A stretch of DNA of 64,000 nucleotides from an uncultured Christensenellaceae bacterium (GCA_910588015.1 CAJUOK010000001.1:1-64000), one strand, 5' to 3'. Positions 35,885 to 45,707 are shown, counted from the stretch's first letter. Notes: generated by a model from the sequence alone, not told the origin. Program-made: numbers and translations.

Positions 35885-36310
35885 TCATAATACTACACCT
35901 CCTTCCCATCTATTGATGGCATATTTGTATTGATATAAATAATCTCTTTCAGCTATTTTGCGCTTTTTGAGTAGGTAATGAATTTTATCATCACGATTTG
36001 ATTGTGGTTCATGCTTAATCTCTCTAATTTTGCGTTCTTCTATATCGCACAATAATTTTTGTTCCGAGCTTGAATGACATAATAAATATGCGTCTGTTTT
36101 ATTCTTTTCACAAACGACTTTATATTCCTCGAATAATACTTCGCGACAACCCAAAATTGCATCTTTGTGATGATGCTTTACTCTTGGCATGTTGCGTGCA
36201 ATCTTCGCCGCTTCTGTCCTAGACTCAGCCCTTATAGGGAAATCGATTGGAATATAATAATCTCTACCTACGTGTCCGCATTTCGCAGTTACAATGTAAT
36301 ACTTCATCAT
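35885..36310 (-). CDS. Conserved-looking small protein coupled to the XRE/phosphotransferase gene
   Basis: A 141-aa soluble protein, not assigned. It opens with KYYIVTAKCGHVGRDYYIPID, followed by SRTEAAKIARNMPRVKHHHKD, a compact alpha/beta start with conserved-looking C, G and H residues. The second half is charged and helical. Its ATG overlaps the stop of the upstream gene (ATGA), so both are made together. It may be a substrate, regulator or toxin partner of the kinase-like protein; I see no catalytic signature. Confidence 0.7.
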   Translation of the reverse strand: MMKYYIVTAKCGHVGRDYYIPIDFPIRAESRTEAAKIARNMPRVKHHHKDAILGCREVLFEEYKVVCEKNKTDAYLLCHSSSEQKLLCDIEERKIREIKHEPQSNRDDKIHYLLKKRKIAERDYLYQYKYAINRWEGGVVL

Positions 36311-38040
36311 TTTACCTCTACTAATTGTTGCGAATAGATATCAAAAAATGTTTCGCACCATTTTAGTGTTTCATATCTTTTTATATCTTGTTCCGAACTA
36401 AAATCAAGTTCTGATACGGTATCCTCAATATGGGCTTTTATAAAACTAATAACCTCATCAATCAGTTTTTGGTTAGCGCCGTATACTTCAAATATATACT
36501 CGATTGTCTCAATTACATCCGCATTGTTTCTAAATCTATCTGCGACCCCACTGAAATTCAAGATAAGATCAGATAAGTCTTCATATACATTGCCAACATG
36601 ACAAGCATCCCAATTTGCCACACATGATAATGATTTATTGTCAAAATACAAATTCTTACCATTAAAATCACCATGAACATAAACTTGTCCATTAAGAATT
36701 TTTGCAGATTCAATATGCAACTTCTTCAAGAATTCCACCATCTCGGCAATCATATCAAAAGAATACTTGTAAGTATTGTTTGAACCTTTATAATTCTCGA
36801 ATTCATCTACACCGTCCTGCGTTGATAATAATTTGGGTATAGGTAAATCGGATTTTTCCAAATTAGCGTACATCTCATATTCGACGGCATTGTTCGTATG
36901 TGATTTAATTACATTACCAGACTTATTCCTTTGCAATCTCTTCACTCCAAACACATCGTTTGTTTCGCGCACCAGTAGTTTATTATTGATTTCTTTTATA
37001 GTAGATATCTTCTCTCTCATTTCGGAAGTGATATCCGTGTTTACATAATCATCTTTAATAACAATGACGCTACCACAAGACACATAACGCAGATCCACGC
37101 TACCATTATCTTTTATTTCAAAAGTGTTAATTCCTGTTTCGTCACATTCCATTGCCAAATCAATAACCTTTGGATTGTTTTCTATGCCATAATCTAGTAT
37201 TGCGATTATTTTCTTTTCATATTTTTGCGGATCGTCAAAAGCTAATTCCAATAGTTTGTTTAATATCGGGTTTATAAACAATCCGAGACTGTTTTCATTT
37301 TTAAATCCTTTATTGAAATCTGATAAAGAATATTTTTCTTTCGCCAGATATTTATTGAAAATATTAGTAGAATCAAGGATCTTCTTTATGAACGACTCTT
37401 TACCATAGATGTGTCTTTGATCATCATAATAATTTTTCAATATATCGTATGCATAAAATAATTGCGCAAAAGTTTCACCGTCATCTGCTTCGAATAAAAC
37501 ATCAGCAATTTTATCGACTTTTTCCCCATAACAAAAACAATATGTGTTCTCTGGTGCAAAAAATGAATCTCGCAAACAGTCATAACGTAACGAGAACTCT
37601 TTAACAAGATATCTTATTCCATTTTCTGCTCTAAATTCAATTATATAATCAAATATACCCTTGCTGTATTCGTCAGTATAAAACATTACAGAGTGATTAC
37701 CATCACTTGTTTCTGCTGCCAAGGTTGCAAATTCTTCATAAGAGTTTGTTGCTGCCGTATAACGCAATCCACGATTGCGATATGATGGTTTTAAATTCGA
37801 ATCGGCAGAAAGCAAATCAGCTATCCTGATATCAAATATTTGCTCTAATGGGACGTAATATTTGGAATTCAACTCTCTTTCGCCATTTAACATTTTGGTA
37901 AAATTTCCTTTTTCCCGTTCAGCTTTATCATAAGCCGATTTATCCCCGAGTCGCCTATATATTTCTATGAGTAAATCCTTATAAGTTCCTATTTTAGAGT
38001 TTTGCATGATCAGTCTATCAATTTTTTCTCTAATATTCAT
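36307..38040 (-). CDS. XRE-type regulator fused to an aminoglycoside-phosphotransferase-like kinase
   Basis: A 577-aa protein. Residues 1-80 resemble an HTH domain (TYKDLLIEIYRRLGD, GNFTKMLNGERELN). Residues about 80-330 are unassigned. Residues about 340-575 form an APH/choline-kinase-like domain with the catalytic HGDFNGKN near 454 and the metal-binding NWDA a little later. The N-lobe is diverged. Known APH enzymes phosphorylate drugs, small molecules or proteins. The fusion to a DNA-binding domain argues for a signalling or toxin/antitoxin-type role rather than drug resistance. The ATG at 38040, eight bases behind GGAGGT, is preferred over an upstream TTG. Confidence 0.65.
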   Translation of the reverse strand: MNIREKIDRLIMQNSKIGTYKDLLIEIYRRLGDKSAYDKAEREKGNFTKMLNGERELNSKYYVPLEQIFDIRIADLLSADSNLKPSYRNRGLRYTAATNSYEEFATLAAETSDGNHSVMFYTDEYSKGIFDYIIEFRAENGIRYLVKEFSLRYDCLRDSFFAPENTYCFCYGEKVDKIADVLFEADDGETFAQLFYAYDILKNYYDDQRHIYGKESFIKKILDSTNIFNKYLAKEKYSLSDFNKGFKNENSLGLFINPILNKLLELAFDDPQKYEKKIIAILDYGIENNPKVIDLAMECDETGINTFEIKDNGSVDLRYVSCGSVIVIKDDYVNTDITSEMREKISTIKEINNKLLVRETNDVFGVKRLQRNKSGNVIKSHTNNAVEYEMYANLEKSDLPIPKLLSTQDGVDEFENYKGSNNTYKYSFDMIAEMVEFLKKLHIESAKILNGQVYVHGDFNGKNLYFDNKSLSCVANWDACHVGNVYEDLSDLILNFSGVADRFRNNADVIETIEYIFEVYGANQKLIDEVISFIKAHIEDTVSELDFSSEQDIKRYETLKWCETFFDIYSQQLVEVK

Positions 38041-38072
38041 TGACTGCACCTCCAATCTTTATTTGCAAATAC

Positions 38073-38101
38073 ATAATAACAAACTGGATGATGAATGTCA
38101 A
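38073..38101 (-). promoter_or_regulatory. Promoter of the XRE/phosphotransferase operon
   Basis: On the minus strand TTGACA and TATTAT lie 17 bases apart, 33 bases before the ATG at 38040. Confidence 0.65.
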
Positions 38102-38107
38102 TATTAA

Positions 38108-38183
38108 AGTTGTCAATTTATGTAATTCCAGTTGTCATTTTATTATTTAATCTTTGATAATCGTTTAGAACCAAAATGACAAC
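38108..38183. promoter_or_regulatory. Repeated AGTTGTCA sites, candidate operator
   Basis: AGTTGTCA occurs at 38108 and 38130 in direct orientation, 22 bases apart. An inverted AAAATGACAAC occurs at 38173-38183, pairing with GTTGTCATTTT at 38131-38141. They lie directly upstream of the promoter at 38073-38101. The HTH half of the downstream protein is the natural candidate binder (inference). Confidence 0.5.
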
Positions 38184-39753
38184 CGCAACAAAAGGTCCAT
38201 ATCATGTGCTAATAAATGACTGAAATTAATCTTCTGTAATTAAGTGGTTTTTGGGTGAAAACATTCGCCCTCTACAAAATATTCAACCTTGTAGAACAAC
38301 TGCCAAAATTTTACAACATACTCTACAATATACGGTCGTGAATTTTTATTTGTTAAAAATTACTAAAAATCAAAAGAAATTAGCAACGAAAAATAGATGT
38401 TACTTAAACACAAGATTTTATGGGTTCGGTGTCGAATTTGCGTTCGATTTTGGGAAAATCAGTGTCAATAACGATAAATAAATATCAGCCAATGTCGGTA
38501 GGCATCAGGCTGATTGAGAGACTTGAAAACCAATTTGATGTTTTTCTGATTTTTTACTTGGACGAACTGAATATTAAGTTTCGGTTCATTAAAAACTTTA
38601 GATAATTGCGTGTGCTTGTTTTGCGCAATGTTATAACGCCACTCTTAAAATCAAGTACACTCAAACGACCAAACTCGAAACGAAAAAGCAACTCTGCGAC
38701 AGCGGAAAACAAGTTCTCACGCAGTGTCTCTGCCTTTTTCCTTCTATTATATCTTTATTTCGATGTTCTGAGACTCTTTTTCGTGCTTCGATTGTAACAA
38801 GTATAAAAAAGACACCACTTTACGTAGCAGCCAAATAGTTAAAATTCCGTTTTCAATAAAACAGAGTATAATAGTCAATGAATGAGCCACGTTTATCTCT
38901 AAATACAAAATACATCGTTTAAGCAACCGCTTCCTTGCGCTAAACCCATATTTTGTAAATTAGTCCAATTGTTTGCTACGAATACATCGTTAGGCTTATA
39001 TTGTGTATATACTCTATCGTTAGCAACAGTTATAATATCTTGTTTTAGCAACATATTTACAATTAGGTAACATAAATCTTTCCTTTTGCAAAACCACTTA
39101 TTTATTGACTATTTATATTTCATATTCTATCACTCCAGTTTCTCTTTTCTTCTAATGCGTGTGACTTCGCATACATTTGATAAAGTTCTAACGTTAATCT
39201 TGCCATTTTTTTGTCAAACTGCATAGCATCCCCTTCCTATTCTTTTACACCAAAATATCTGCCTAGTGTAAGTATTCGGTCTTGTTCTACTATATCTTGA
39301 ATTATTTTAACAGCGCAAAAATTTTTCACATCTTCAAGTGTTTCTTTTGAAAAGTATCAAAAGTATACAAGTTTCCTTATATTTTTTCAATAAAATCTTT
39401 ATGCTTTCGGCCTACCATATAACTTTTTTACATACATCGATAAACACTGTCTTGCCTATTTGCTTTTTGTTCTTTGTAATAAAGTAAATCGTAATATGTA
39501 TATATCGCATTGCCACAATTTGATTGAAATGGCAATTGCCAGTGCCATCACCATTCCTATTTTACCATTGGGAACAAAGTGATAAATCATATGTTATATC
39601 CAACAAAGTTTGCATTCTCTAACGATGACATTCCTAATTATCAACGCTTATCTTTATTAAGATTGTCCGATTCCCCATTTGAAAGATTGAATGGTAGATT
39701 TGCATAATGAAGTCCGACTTAAGTTCATAAGGAAAATCATCAAAAACGCTTCT
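38184..39753. other. 1.6-kb decayed region without an intact gene
   Basis: Very AT-rich, with only short open frames. A plus-strand stretch at about 38418-38481 codes for GFGVEFAFDFGKISVNNDK and has a diverged relative at 45560-45620. Minus-strand coding fragments lie at 38899-39340. The remainder shows no gene, tRNA or clear repeat. Confidence 0.5.
38899..39340 (-). pseudogene. Cluster of broken or very short mobile-element-like genes
   Basis: Reading the minus strand in order: a gene tail KETLEDVKNFCAVKIIQDIV followed by EQDRILTLGRYFGVKE-stop; a 33-aa frame, MQFDKKMARLTLELYQMYAK onwards, with a good GGAAGGGG site; and a frame at 38899-39054 encoding DIITVANDRVYTQYKPND and VFVANNWTNLQNMGLAQGSG. 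Protein-like composition and overlapping stops/starts suggest remains of an operon. The family is not recognised. Confidence 0.35.
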
Positions 39754-39987
39754 TTATGATATGACTAAAATTTGACATCTATTATTCGAGTCGCTAAATT
39801 CATTTTTATGTGTCGGAATTTGATTATTGTCCAAATACCGAAATACCACTTCTGTTCTCACTATGTGCTTGAAAAAACCTAACAGATTGAACAAACATAC
39901 CATTGCTTCCACAATAAGAATCATAAACTCGACAAATCCCAAATGGCTTATAATTTTTAATATAGTCTTGACTATACTTGACAGCAT
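39754..39987 (-). CDS. Possible small membrane protein
   Basis: A 77-aa frame with a strongly hydrophobic stretch ([22 protein letters not shown], residues about 18-39) and a polar C-terminus. The ATG at 39987 has AAGGAG well upstream and AGGGGGC nearer. It stands alone in a decayed region, so it may be a relic or a type-I-toxin-like peptide. It is not recognised. Confidence 0.3.
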   Translation of the reverse strand: MLSSIVKTILKIISHLGFVEFMILIVEAMVCLFNLLGFFKHIVRTEVVFRYLDNNQIPTHKNEFSDSNNRCQILVIS

Positions 39988-40590
39988 GTAGAAATCGCCC
40001 CCTTTACTCCTTCGTATGATACAAATTGCGCAAATCAATATTAATAAGTGAATTTAAGAAGACCTTTACTTTTGTCAGTATTGTCCATATAAATATTATT
40101 GGTAAAAAAGTCTAAACTAGCATATTTTTTCGGAAACACCTTCTTTAGTGATTTATTCTCACTTCTATAGCTCTCATTGAATTTTCTAAAACTATTCCGA
40201 TCTCTAGCGTATGAGCTGTAGTGGATATTACATCATAACTTGAAACTTTTGAAACATAATATATAACGAAGAAATCAACCCTACATTGACATTACGATAT
40301 TAGATTGCTTGTATTTGTCCCCAAAAAACGTAAGCAACAACACAAGCCTGTTTATTAAATCCAATGTTTGTGTAATTCTATTCTGCTATATTATCACTTA
40401 AAATATAGAATATTTCGCCTATCTATGAAATATATAAATTAGTTTAATACCAAAAATCTTTATCCCTTAATCTTAACATTTAAAATCAATAATTTGTAAT
40501 AAGATGAGTAAAAGTTTAATCATCTAATAAAAATCTTTAACAATTATCTCTTTGCATTTAAATAATGAAATATAATTTTATTATTATATT
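39988..40590. other. 600-bp AT-rich intergenic region
   Basis: I see no gene, RNA or strong repeat here. It separates the decayed region from the 3' end of the methylase-GHKL-receiver-HNH operon. Confidence 0.4.
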
Positions 40591-41169
40591 TTACCGATTC
40601 TCTTTCCGAATAAAAAGTTCGTGTTTAAGTTCATCATATTCTATAAAAAGAGCTGCAAGTTCCGCATTTATTTTTTTAGCTTCTTTAAGCTTGTCAATCA
40701 ACCTTCGCAACTCTACAGCCTTAAAACATTCTTTCATTGGTCTACTTGCAAAACCAAATCGTTTTGCCATGTATTGTCCAACATCTGTAATGCCAACTAT
40801 CATTCCATCTTCTGTTCTAACAATATTCTTATCGAAATCATCTGTAGCGGGATCTATGTAACCTTTCTTACCATCTATGGTTATATTTTGACTAGCATCA
40901 TTAGTTGGCCAATCTTCATATTTTTTGTTATTACAGACAGCACAACAAAGAATCAAATTATTATAATTATGCTCAAACTGCGGGAACTTCTTTTTAGGAA
41001 TAAAATGCTCTATCTGTCCCTTTGCTTCAATCACATCAAATTGCTTACCACAATATCCACACATATTGTGAAAATCCTTAGTCAAATAAGACCTTGCCTT
41101 TGTATAATGATCGACTTCTATACTACTTCTCCTAATTTTTATATCGCCATGTACTCTTTTGTATTCCAA
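40591..41169 (-). CDS. HNH endonuclease, effector of the GHKL/receiver system
   Basis: A 192-aa protein of the McrA-like HNH family. Zinc-binding C37xxC40 (CGYCGK) is followed by IEHFIP with the catalytic histidine (H54/H55), then HNYNNLILCCAVCN and a lysine pair. The C-terminal third is helical. It starts at TTG (41169), where GGGAG is correctly spaced upstream and the receiver stop lies 4 bases before. As the last gene of the operon it is the likely DNA-cutting component, controlled by the ATPase/receiver pair and opposed by the methylase (inference). Confidence 0.85.
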   Translation of the reverse strand: MEYKRVHGDIKIRRSSIEVDHYTKARSYLTKDFHNMCGYCGKQFDVIEAKGQIEHFIPKKKFPQFEHNYNNLILCCAVCNNKKYEDWPTNDASQNITIDGKKGYIDPATDDFDKNIVRTEDGMIVGITDVGQYMAKRFGFASRPMKECFKAVELRRLIDKLKEAKKINAELAALFIEYDELKHELFIRKENR

Positions 41170-41172
41170 ATT

Positions 41173-41799
41173 TTATTCTCCCAATATTTTTTTAAGTTTA
41201 GAGATAACCACGTCCATTTTAACCTCTATGTTTTTGCGTAAAAGTTCAGGATTAATCTCATCTACAATGCCATATGCAAATAATATCTTATACAACGTAA
41301 TAATTCGGTCTTCATCCTCTATGCTAAATTTACTTTGCGCTCTCTTCCGTATAAGCTGCTCGTACTCAACTTTATTAAGCTCTAAGCGTTTTTTATATAC
41401 TTCAATGCTATTGATTATCTTATCCACTAATTTTTTATATTCGCCCCCGTCTGTATCTTTTGTTAAATCATCTCTATCTAAGATAAAACTATTTACTACA
41501 GTCTTTTCTTCTCTGCTTGCGCCTGGATAACTTGTAAGAATGATACAAGGAAAATCTGGAACTTCTATATTGATAAACCTTACTAGTTCATTCCCGTCTT
41601 GAAGATCCTTTTGCTTCAATTTATTTAAATTGTAATCAATTATTAAGCAATCTAATTTTAAGTCTAGAATAAAATTCTTTAGATCGCTTTTAGTTTTAAT
41701 ATTATCAATATTTATTAAATTTATATCATAATATGCCAAGTCCACTTTATAATTATCATACTCTAAAGTTTCATCATCCACATATCCAATATTGTACAT
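41173..41799 (-). CDS. Receiver-domain-like protein with a helical C-terminal extension
   Basis: A 208-aa protein. Residues 1-120 follow a response-regulator receiver: acidic pair D8/D9 in GYVDDE, phosphoacceptor-type D55 in CLIIDYNLNK, and a hydroxyl residue in CIILTSYP. No DNA-binding output domain follows; instead there are about 90 helical residues with a coiled-coil character. AGGAGC precedes the start. It lies between a histidine-kinase-like ATPase and an HNH nuclease, which fits a phospho-relay or adaptor that gates the nuclease. Confidence 0.72.
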   Translation of the reverse strand: MYNIGYVDDETLEYDNYKVDLAYYDINLINIDNIKTKSDLKNFILDLKLDCLIIDYNLNKLKQKDLQDGNELVRFINIEVPDFPCIILTSYPGASREEKTVVNSFILDRDDLTKDTDGGEYKKLVDKIINSIEVYKKRLELNKVEYEQLIRKRAQSKFSIEDEDRIITLYKILFAYGIVDEINPELLRKNIEVKMDVVISKLKKILGE

Positions 41800-41811
41800 A
41801 CTTTGCTCCTA

Positions 41812-44064
41812 TTATAATATTATATCAATGTAAAAACCATTTATGGAATTAGTATTTTTTGTTAAATCTATTTTTCCACCATAATCATTCACAATGCTAT
41901 TAACGATCCAAAGTCCCATTCCAGTTCCAACAGTTTTTCCATTTACCGTATCTGTTGTCACCATTTGTTTAAGGATTTGCTCTGGATCTTTTTTGTATTT
42001 TTGAATTAAACCATTTCCATTATCCGAATATGCAATACATATTTTATTATCTTTTTTATAAACTGTTACACTAACCGCTTTCTCTTGTAGTGAAGAACGC
42101 TTAAAAGATTTATATGAATTAGAGATTAGATTATGAATTATTGCTTCTATTTCATATGGAAAACAGTTAAACGTAAGCCCTTCTTCACTATCAATTCTAA
42201 AATCTATATCACCTCCAAGTGATGATTTCCACGACAATATGCATTGCGAAATTAATTCTGAAATATCAACTTTTTGTCGCTTTCTTTTATCCGATTTAAT
42301 TGAATCAATGGTTACTTGGAACCAAGATTCAAAGTATTTAGTAATATCTCTCACTTTTTCTATACATTCTATAGATTCATTAATATTGTTTCTTAATCTA
42401 AATGCTTCACTTGCACGTTTTGCATACATTTTTAGATTATGAATTAGAGATCTCGTCTCATGCATATAAGTATTTATCGCTATTCCTGTAGTAGCCAAAG
42501 ATCTTAACAGTTTATTTTCATCTTCTAGCTCCTGTAACTCATTATCTTTCCCTTCTAATACTCTTTTCGCATCACTGATGTGAATGTATTCTTCAGCGGT
42601 AAATTCTAGTTTGCTGTCTTTATTTTTTGTTTTTATCTTGTCATTAATAAAACTATCGTACTTCTTGTTTATTTCCTCTTCAATAGCCTTGGACTGATTC
42701 TGTTTAATCCATAATCCATTCAATTTCCTTATAACATATTGCCTATCTTCTTCCATATAGGCAATTATTTCTGTTATAATATCTTTGAATTGTTCAAAAT
42801 ATATATCTTCAAAAATTCCCTCGCGATTGGCTTGATCATTAAGTTTATCATTGAGCCTTGAAATATTTACCTCACCTATTAATTGAGAAGCATCTGCTGT
42901 CCAAGAACCAGTCTTTGAGGAAATTGGAAAAGCTGATTTATAATGACGAACGGAAAGTAGCAGCCAATCGAATTGCGTAGTATCTGGTTCACCATATGGT
43001 CTAACTCTAAAACCATCTCTATAAATTTTAATTCCCCCATATTGTTTTACTAAATTTTTCCTCGCCTCAAATGGTTTATAATAAAATTTTTTCGAATTTT
43101 CTTCTTGTTTCAAAATTTTATAAAAATAAATACAACCATTAAAATTACCCAATTCATACGGAGCTTTTTCATTTATCCCGACATTCAATGCTGAAATATC
43201 TATATCTTTTTCTATTTTTTTACCTTTGAAATACTCAATATCCTCATTAGTAAATTCCGCATCTTTTATAATGGAATCAAATTTCGCCCCAAAATCAAAT
43301 TCGTTTCTTTGTACATATGCTTTACCAATTCCATTCTTATTTATATTGAACTCAACAGAATAATCAAATGTTTGCAAAAGATTTGATTGAATTAGGGCCT
43401 TCTCTAGCTGTGTGTCCTCACAAAAGAAATATACTTTAAAATTTTGGAATATACTTGGCGGAATAAGAGATGATAAATTATTTGCAAGTTTTTCAATCAT
43501 ATCCTCATTCCAATCATCCCTTAATTGACAAATTCTAAAAGCTGTTCCACTTTGGAAATTAGCATATAAGAAATCTTGGCAATAATCATTTTTTATCTCA
43601 TCGAATAACTTATGTTTAATAAAATCTTTATGTTCAATATCGGCATAGATTTGATTAATGTTTTTTCCTCTAACAAAATCCTCCCAATTTACACTCCAAA
43701 CTAAAGAGTCCTTAGCATCTTTGGTAAACATCTTACATTCTGATCCTAATCTATCGAGGGCAAATCTACCAATACCTTTAGCTCCTGTTTTTATGCGCCC
43801 ACTTTTCGATTTCATCTCTATATCTTTGTCTGAAAAACCTATAGACATCCAATGCTTCTTTATGATATCTTCACTCATTCCAGAACCATTGTCTATTAGC
43901 CAAAAAGTTTTACTTGAATTCTCATAATACAGCACACAAAAAGTTGCATCAGCATCGTATGCATTTTTAATTAATTCAATTATAGCGCCATCTAATTTTG
44001 ATACGTTTTCTCTGCCTATTAAACGAGCCGTATTAGCATCAACATTAAAAGGTATTTTTTCCAT
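41812..44064 (-). CDS. Double-GHKL ATPase, Hsp90/MORC-like plus histidine-kinase-like
   Basis: A 750-aa protein with two GHKL ATPase domains. The N-terminal one (about 1-200) has ELIKNAYDADA, IDNGSGM and KGIGRFALDRLG, like MutL/Hsp90/MORC proteins. The C-terminal one (about 630-750) has HNLISNSYKSF, SDNGNGL and GTGMGLWIVN, like sensor kinases. A possible H-box, MHETRSLIHN, lies near 538 behind a coiled coil. No membrane segment is seen, so it is cytoplasmic. GHKL ATPases linked to restriction-modification genes are known from work on MORC origins. It probably senses infection or DNA state and signals to the receiver protein. Confidence 0.8.
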   Translation of the reverse strand: MEKIPFNVDANTARLIGRENVSKLDGAIIELIKNAYDADATFCVLYYENSSKTFWLIDNGSGMSEDIIKKHWMSIGFSDKDIEMKSKSGRIKTGAKGIGRFALDRLGSECKMFTKDAKDSLVWSVNWEDFVRGKNINQIYADIEHKDFIKHKLFDEIKNDYCQDFLYANFQSGTAFRICQLRDDWNEDMIEKLANNLSSLIPPSIFQNFKVYFFCEDTQLEKALIQSNLLQTFDYSVEFNINKNGIGKAYVQRNEFDFGAKFDSIIKDAEFTNEDIEYFKGKKIEKDIDISALNVGINEKAPYELGNFNGCIYFYKILKQEENSKKFYYKPFEARKNLVKQYGGIKIYRDGFRVRPYGEPDTTQFDWLLLSVRHYKSAFPISSKTGSWTADASQLIGEVNISRLNDKLNDQANREGIFEDIYFEQFKDIITEIIAYMEEDRQYVIRKLNGLWIKQNQSKAIEEEINKKYDSFINDKIKTKNKDSKLEFTAEEYIHISDAKRVLEGKDNELQELEDENKLLRSLATTGIAINTYMHETRSLIHNLKMYAKRASEAFRLRNNINESIECIEKVRDITKYFESWFQVTIDSIKSDKRKRQKVDISELISQCILSWKSSLGGDIDFRIDSEEGLTFNCFPYEIEAIIHNLISNSYKSFKRSSLQEKAVSVTVYKKDNKICIAYSDNGNGLIQKYKKDPEQILKQMVTTDTVNGKTVGTGMGLWIVNSIVNDYGGKIDLTKNTNSINGFYIDIIL

Positions 44065-44074
44065 ATTCTTCTCC

Positions 44075-45457
44075 TTAAAATTTCAAATTCGCTATATCTT
44101 TAGCTGATATTCTAATTGATGTACCGCTTAAAACTATACCAGAAGCTTTTAAATACTTCATAGTTGATTTTTTACTCAATATCTCTTTGGCTACATCTAG
44201 TCCCAATTCCTTCTTCGGAACAATATAAAGCCCTGAATAGGGAATTTGTCCTTTACTTAATTCGTAAATAACCAATTCTTGCGTAGCTATAGTTGATACT
44301 AATAATTTTGGTTGATTCAAATGTGCCAGAGCTTGTGATCTACCATATTCAATCCATTTCTTCTTGTTATCTTTATTAGTAGATTGAAGAGTTTCCTTAT
44401 TTTCGAGCAAATATTTATATGCATTTGGATATAATCTTTTATATTCATCCTCACAAATAGCCTTATAGCTATTTTCTATATATCTGTATGGAAAAATAAT
44501 AAATTCAATCCTATTTAATTTTTGCGCTTTCGGACTAATAGCAACTTTTAAAGTATCTTTCTCTATTTTATATTTTTCGATAGTAGTCTTATCAACCACA
44601 TACACATTATTACATAACGTAGCCACAGAGTTTGACACTTTAAAGAAATCCCCAAATCGTCTTTTCCCTTTTGACTCACTTTCGGAAAAATACCATTTAT
44701 CTTTAAAATTAGACTTACTTATACTCCTTATAGATTGCACCTTCTCGGTTTTTAATTCATAGATTAATGACTTGCTTAGAATTTTCTCAAATACAGTTAT
44801 TGCTGGCGAAGTAAGAACTTTGTCAAAAATTTTTTCAAAAGAGTAATCGACTATTCTGGTAACATAAGGTAACATAAGCTTCCTAAGTTCTCTGCCAAAT
44901 TGTGCTTTGTACATATTTGACGGCGTAATAAAAACCATTTTTCCATTGTCCTTCAATAAACTTAAACATTTTTCTATAAATGCATAACTATAATCAAATT
45001 TACCATAAGTGCAGGAAACAAAATTATTCTTAACGAATTGTCTTTGTTCTTTTTTTAACACTGAATAAGCAATATATGGTGGATTGCCTACAATAAAATC
45101 AAATTTAGTCTCAAAATTAGATGACAAACCATCCTCACATATAATTTTCCAATCAGTATTATTAATGCCATAATCTTTAGCAATACCAGTTAATCTCTTC
45201 TTACATTCTTCGACCAACTCTCGCTCTATTTCAATTCCAACAATATAAGTAGAAAGATCTTTTGATATTTGTTCTTTCGTTTTACCACTATTTAAAGCTT
45301 TAGAGATATATCTTTTAACAACTTCAATCAATAAATTGCCGTTTCCACATGAATTATCCAACATATACTTATCTAAAATATCGTCATTATAATTAATTAA
45401 ATCTAACATCTCAACTACAATTCGAGAAGGTGTAAAAATCTGACAATTATAGTTCAT
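44075..45457 (-). CDS. N6-adenine DNA methyltransferase of the GHKL/receiver/HNH operon
   Basis: A 460-aa methylase of the TaqI/Eco57I type. It opens with CQIFTPSRIVVEMLDLI, followed by motif I variant DNSCGNGNLLIEV near 35, then catalytic NPPYIAYSVL near 124 and a C-terminal target-recognition-like region. The frame is open to 45676, but the ATG at 45457 with GAGGT just upstream is preferred; the extra 73 residues look non-coding and antisense to a decayed repeat. It is the first gene of a four-gene unit. It would protect host DNA from the HNH partner. Confidence 0.85.
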   Translation of the reverse strand: MNYNCQIFTPSRIVVEMLDLINYNDDILDKYMLDNSCGNGNLLIEVVKRYISKALNSGKTKEQISKDLSTYIVGIEIERELVEECKKRLTGIAKDYGINNTDWKIICEDGLSSNFETKFDFIVGNPPYIAYSVLKKEQRQFVKNNFVSCTYGKFDYSYAFIEKCLSLLKDNGKMVFITPSNMYKAQFGRELRKLMLPYVTRIVDYSFEKIFDKVLTSPAITVFEKILSKSLIYELKTEKVQSIRSISKSNFKDKWYFSESESKGKRRFGDFFKVSNSVATLCNNVYVVDKTTIEKYKIEKDTLKVAISPKAQKLNRIEFIIFPYRYIENSYKAICEDEYKRLYPNAYKYLLENKETLQSTNKDNKKKWIEYGRSQALAHLNQPKLLVSTIATQELVIYELSKGQIPYSGLYIVPKKELGLDVAKEILSKKSTMKYLKASGIVLSGTSIRISAKDIANLKF

Positions 45458-45487
45458 ATTTACCTCAAAGATTTCTATATCAGCAAT

Positions 45488-45516
45488 ATTATAACATGAA
45501 TAAACTTTTTTGTCTT
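45488..45516 (-). promoter_or_regulatory. Promoter of the methylase-GHKL-receiver-HNH operon
   Basis: On the minus strand TATAAT is preceded at 17 bases by AAGACA (four of six consensus positions), about 30 bases before the methylase ATG. Confidence 0.5.
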
Positions 45517-45554
45517 TATATATAATAAAAAAATAATTATAAATTTGAAATACT

Positions 45555-45625
45555 AGTTTTTGGGGTTTGAAGCCAAATTCGCAATCGACTTTAGGCAAAT
45601 AGACATCAATGACGATAAACAGTTC
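45555..45625 (+). pseudogene. Diverged relic shared with 38418-38481
   Basis: The plus strand reads LGFEAKFAIDFRQIDINDDK and then QFD-stop. Ten of nineteen residues equal the fragment at 38418-38481, and many differences fall in third codon positions, so both derive from the same lost gene. There is no start or full domain. It sits at the island/host junction. Confidence 0.4.
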
Positions 45626-45707
45626 GATTGAAAAACCTGAAACATAAATACTATTAAATACTAAAAGTTTTTTCAACGAAAAAGAAACCTGGTTTTGAAA
45701 TCGTAAT

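Noticed and set aside
38640..38800. GC-richer patch suggesting a structured RNA
   Set aside because: No consistent stem set or known RNA motif could be drawn by eye; it is probably part of a decayed gene.
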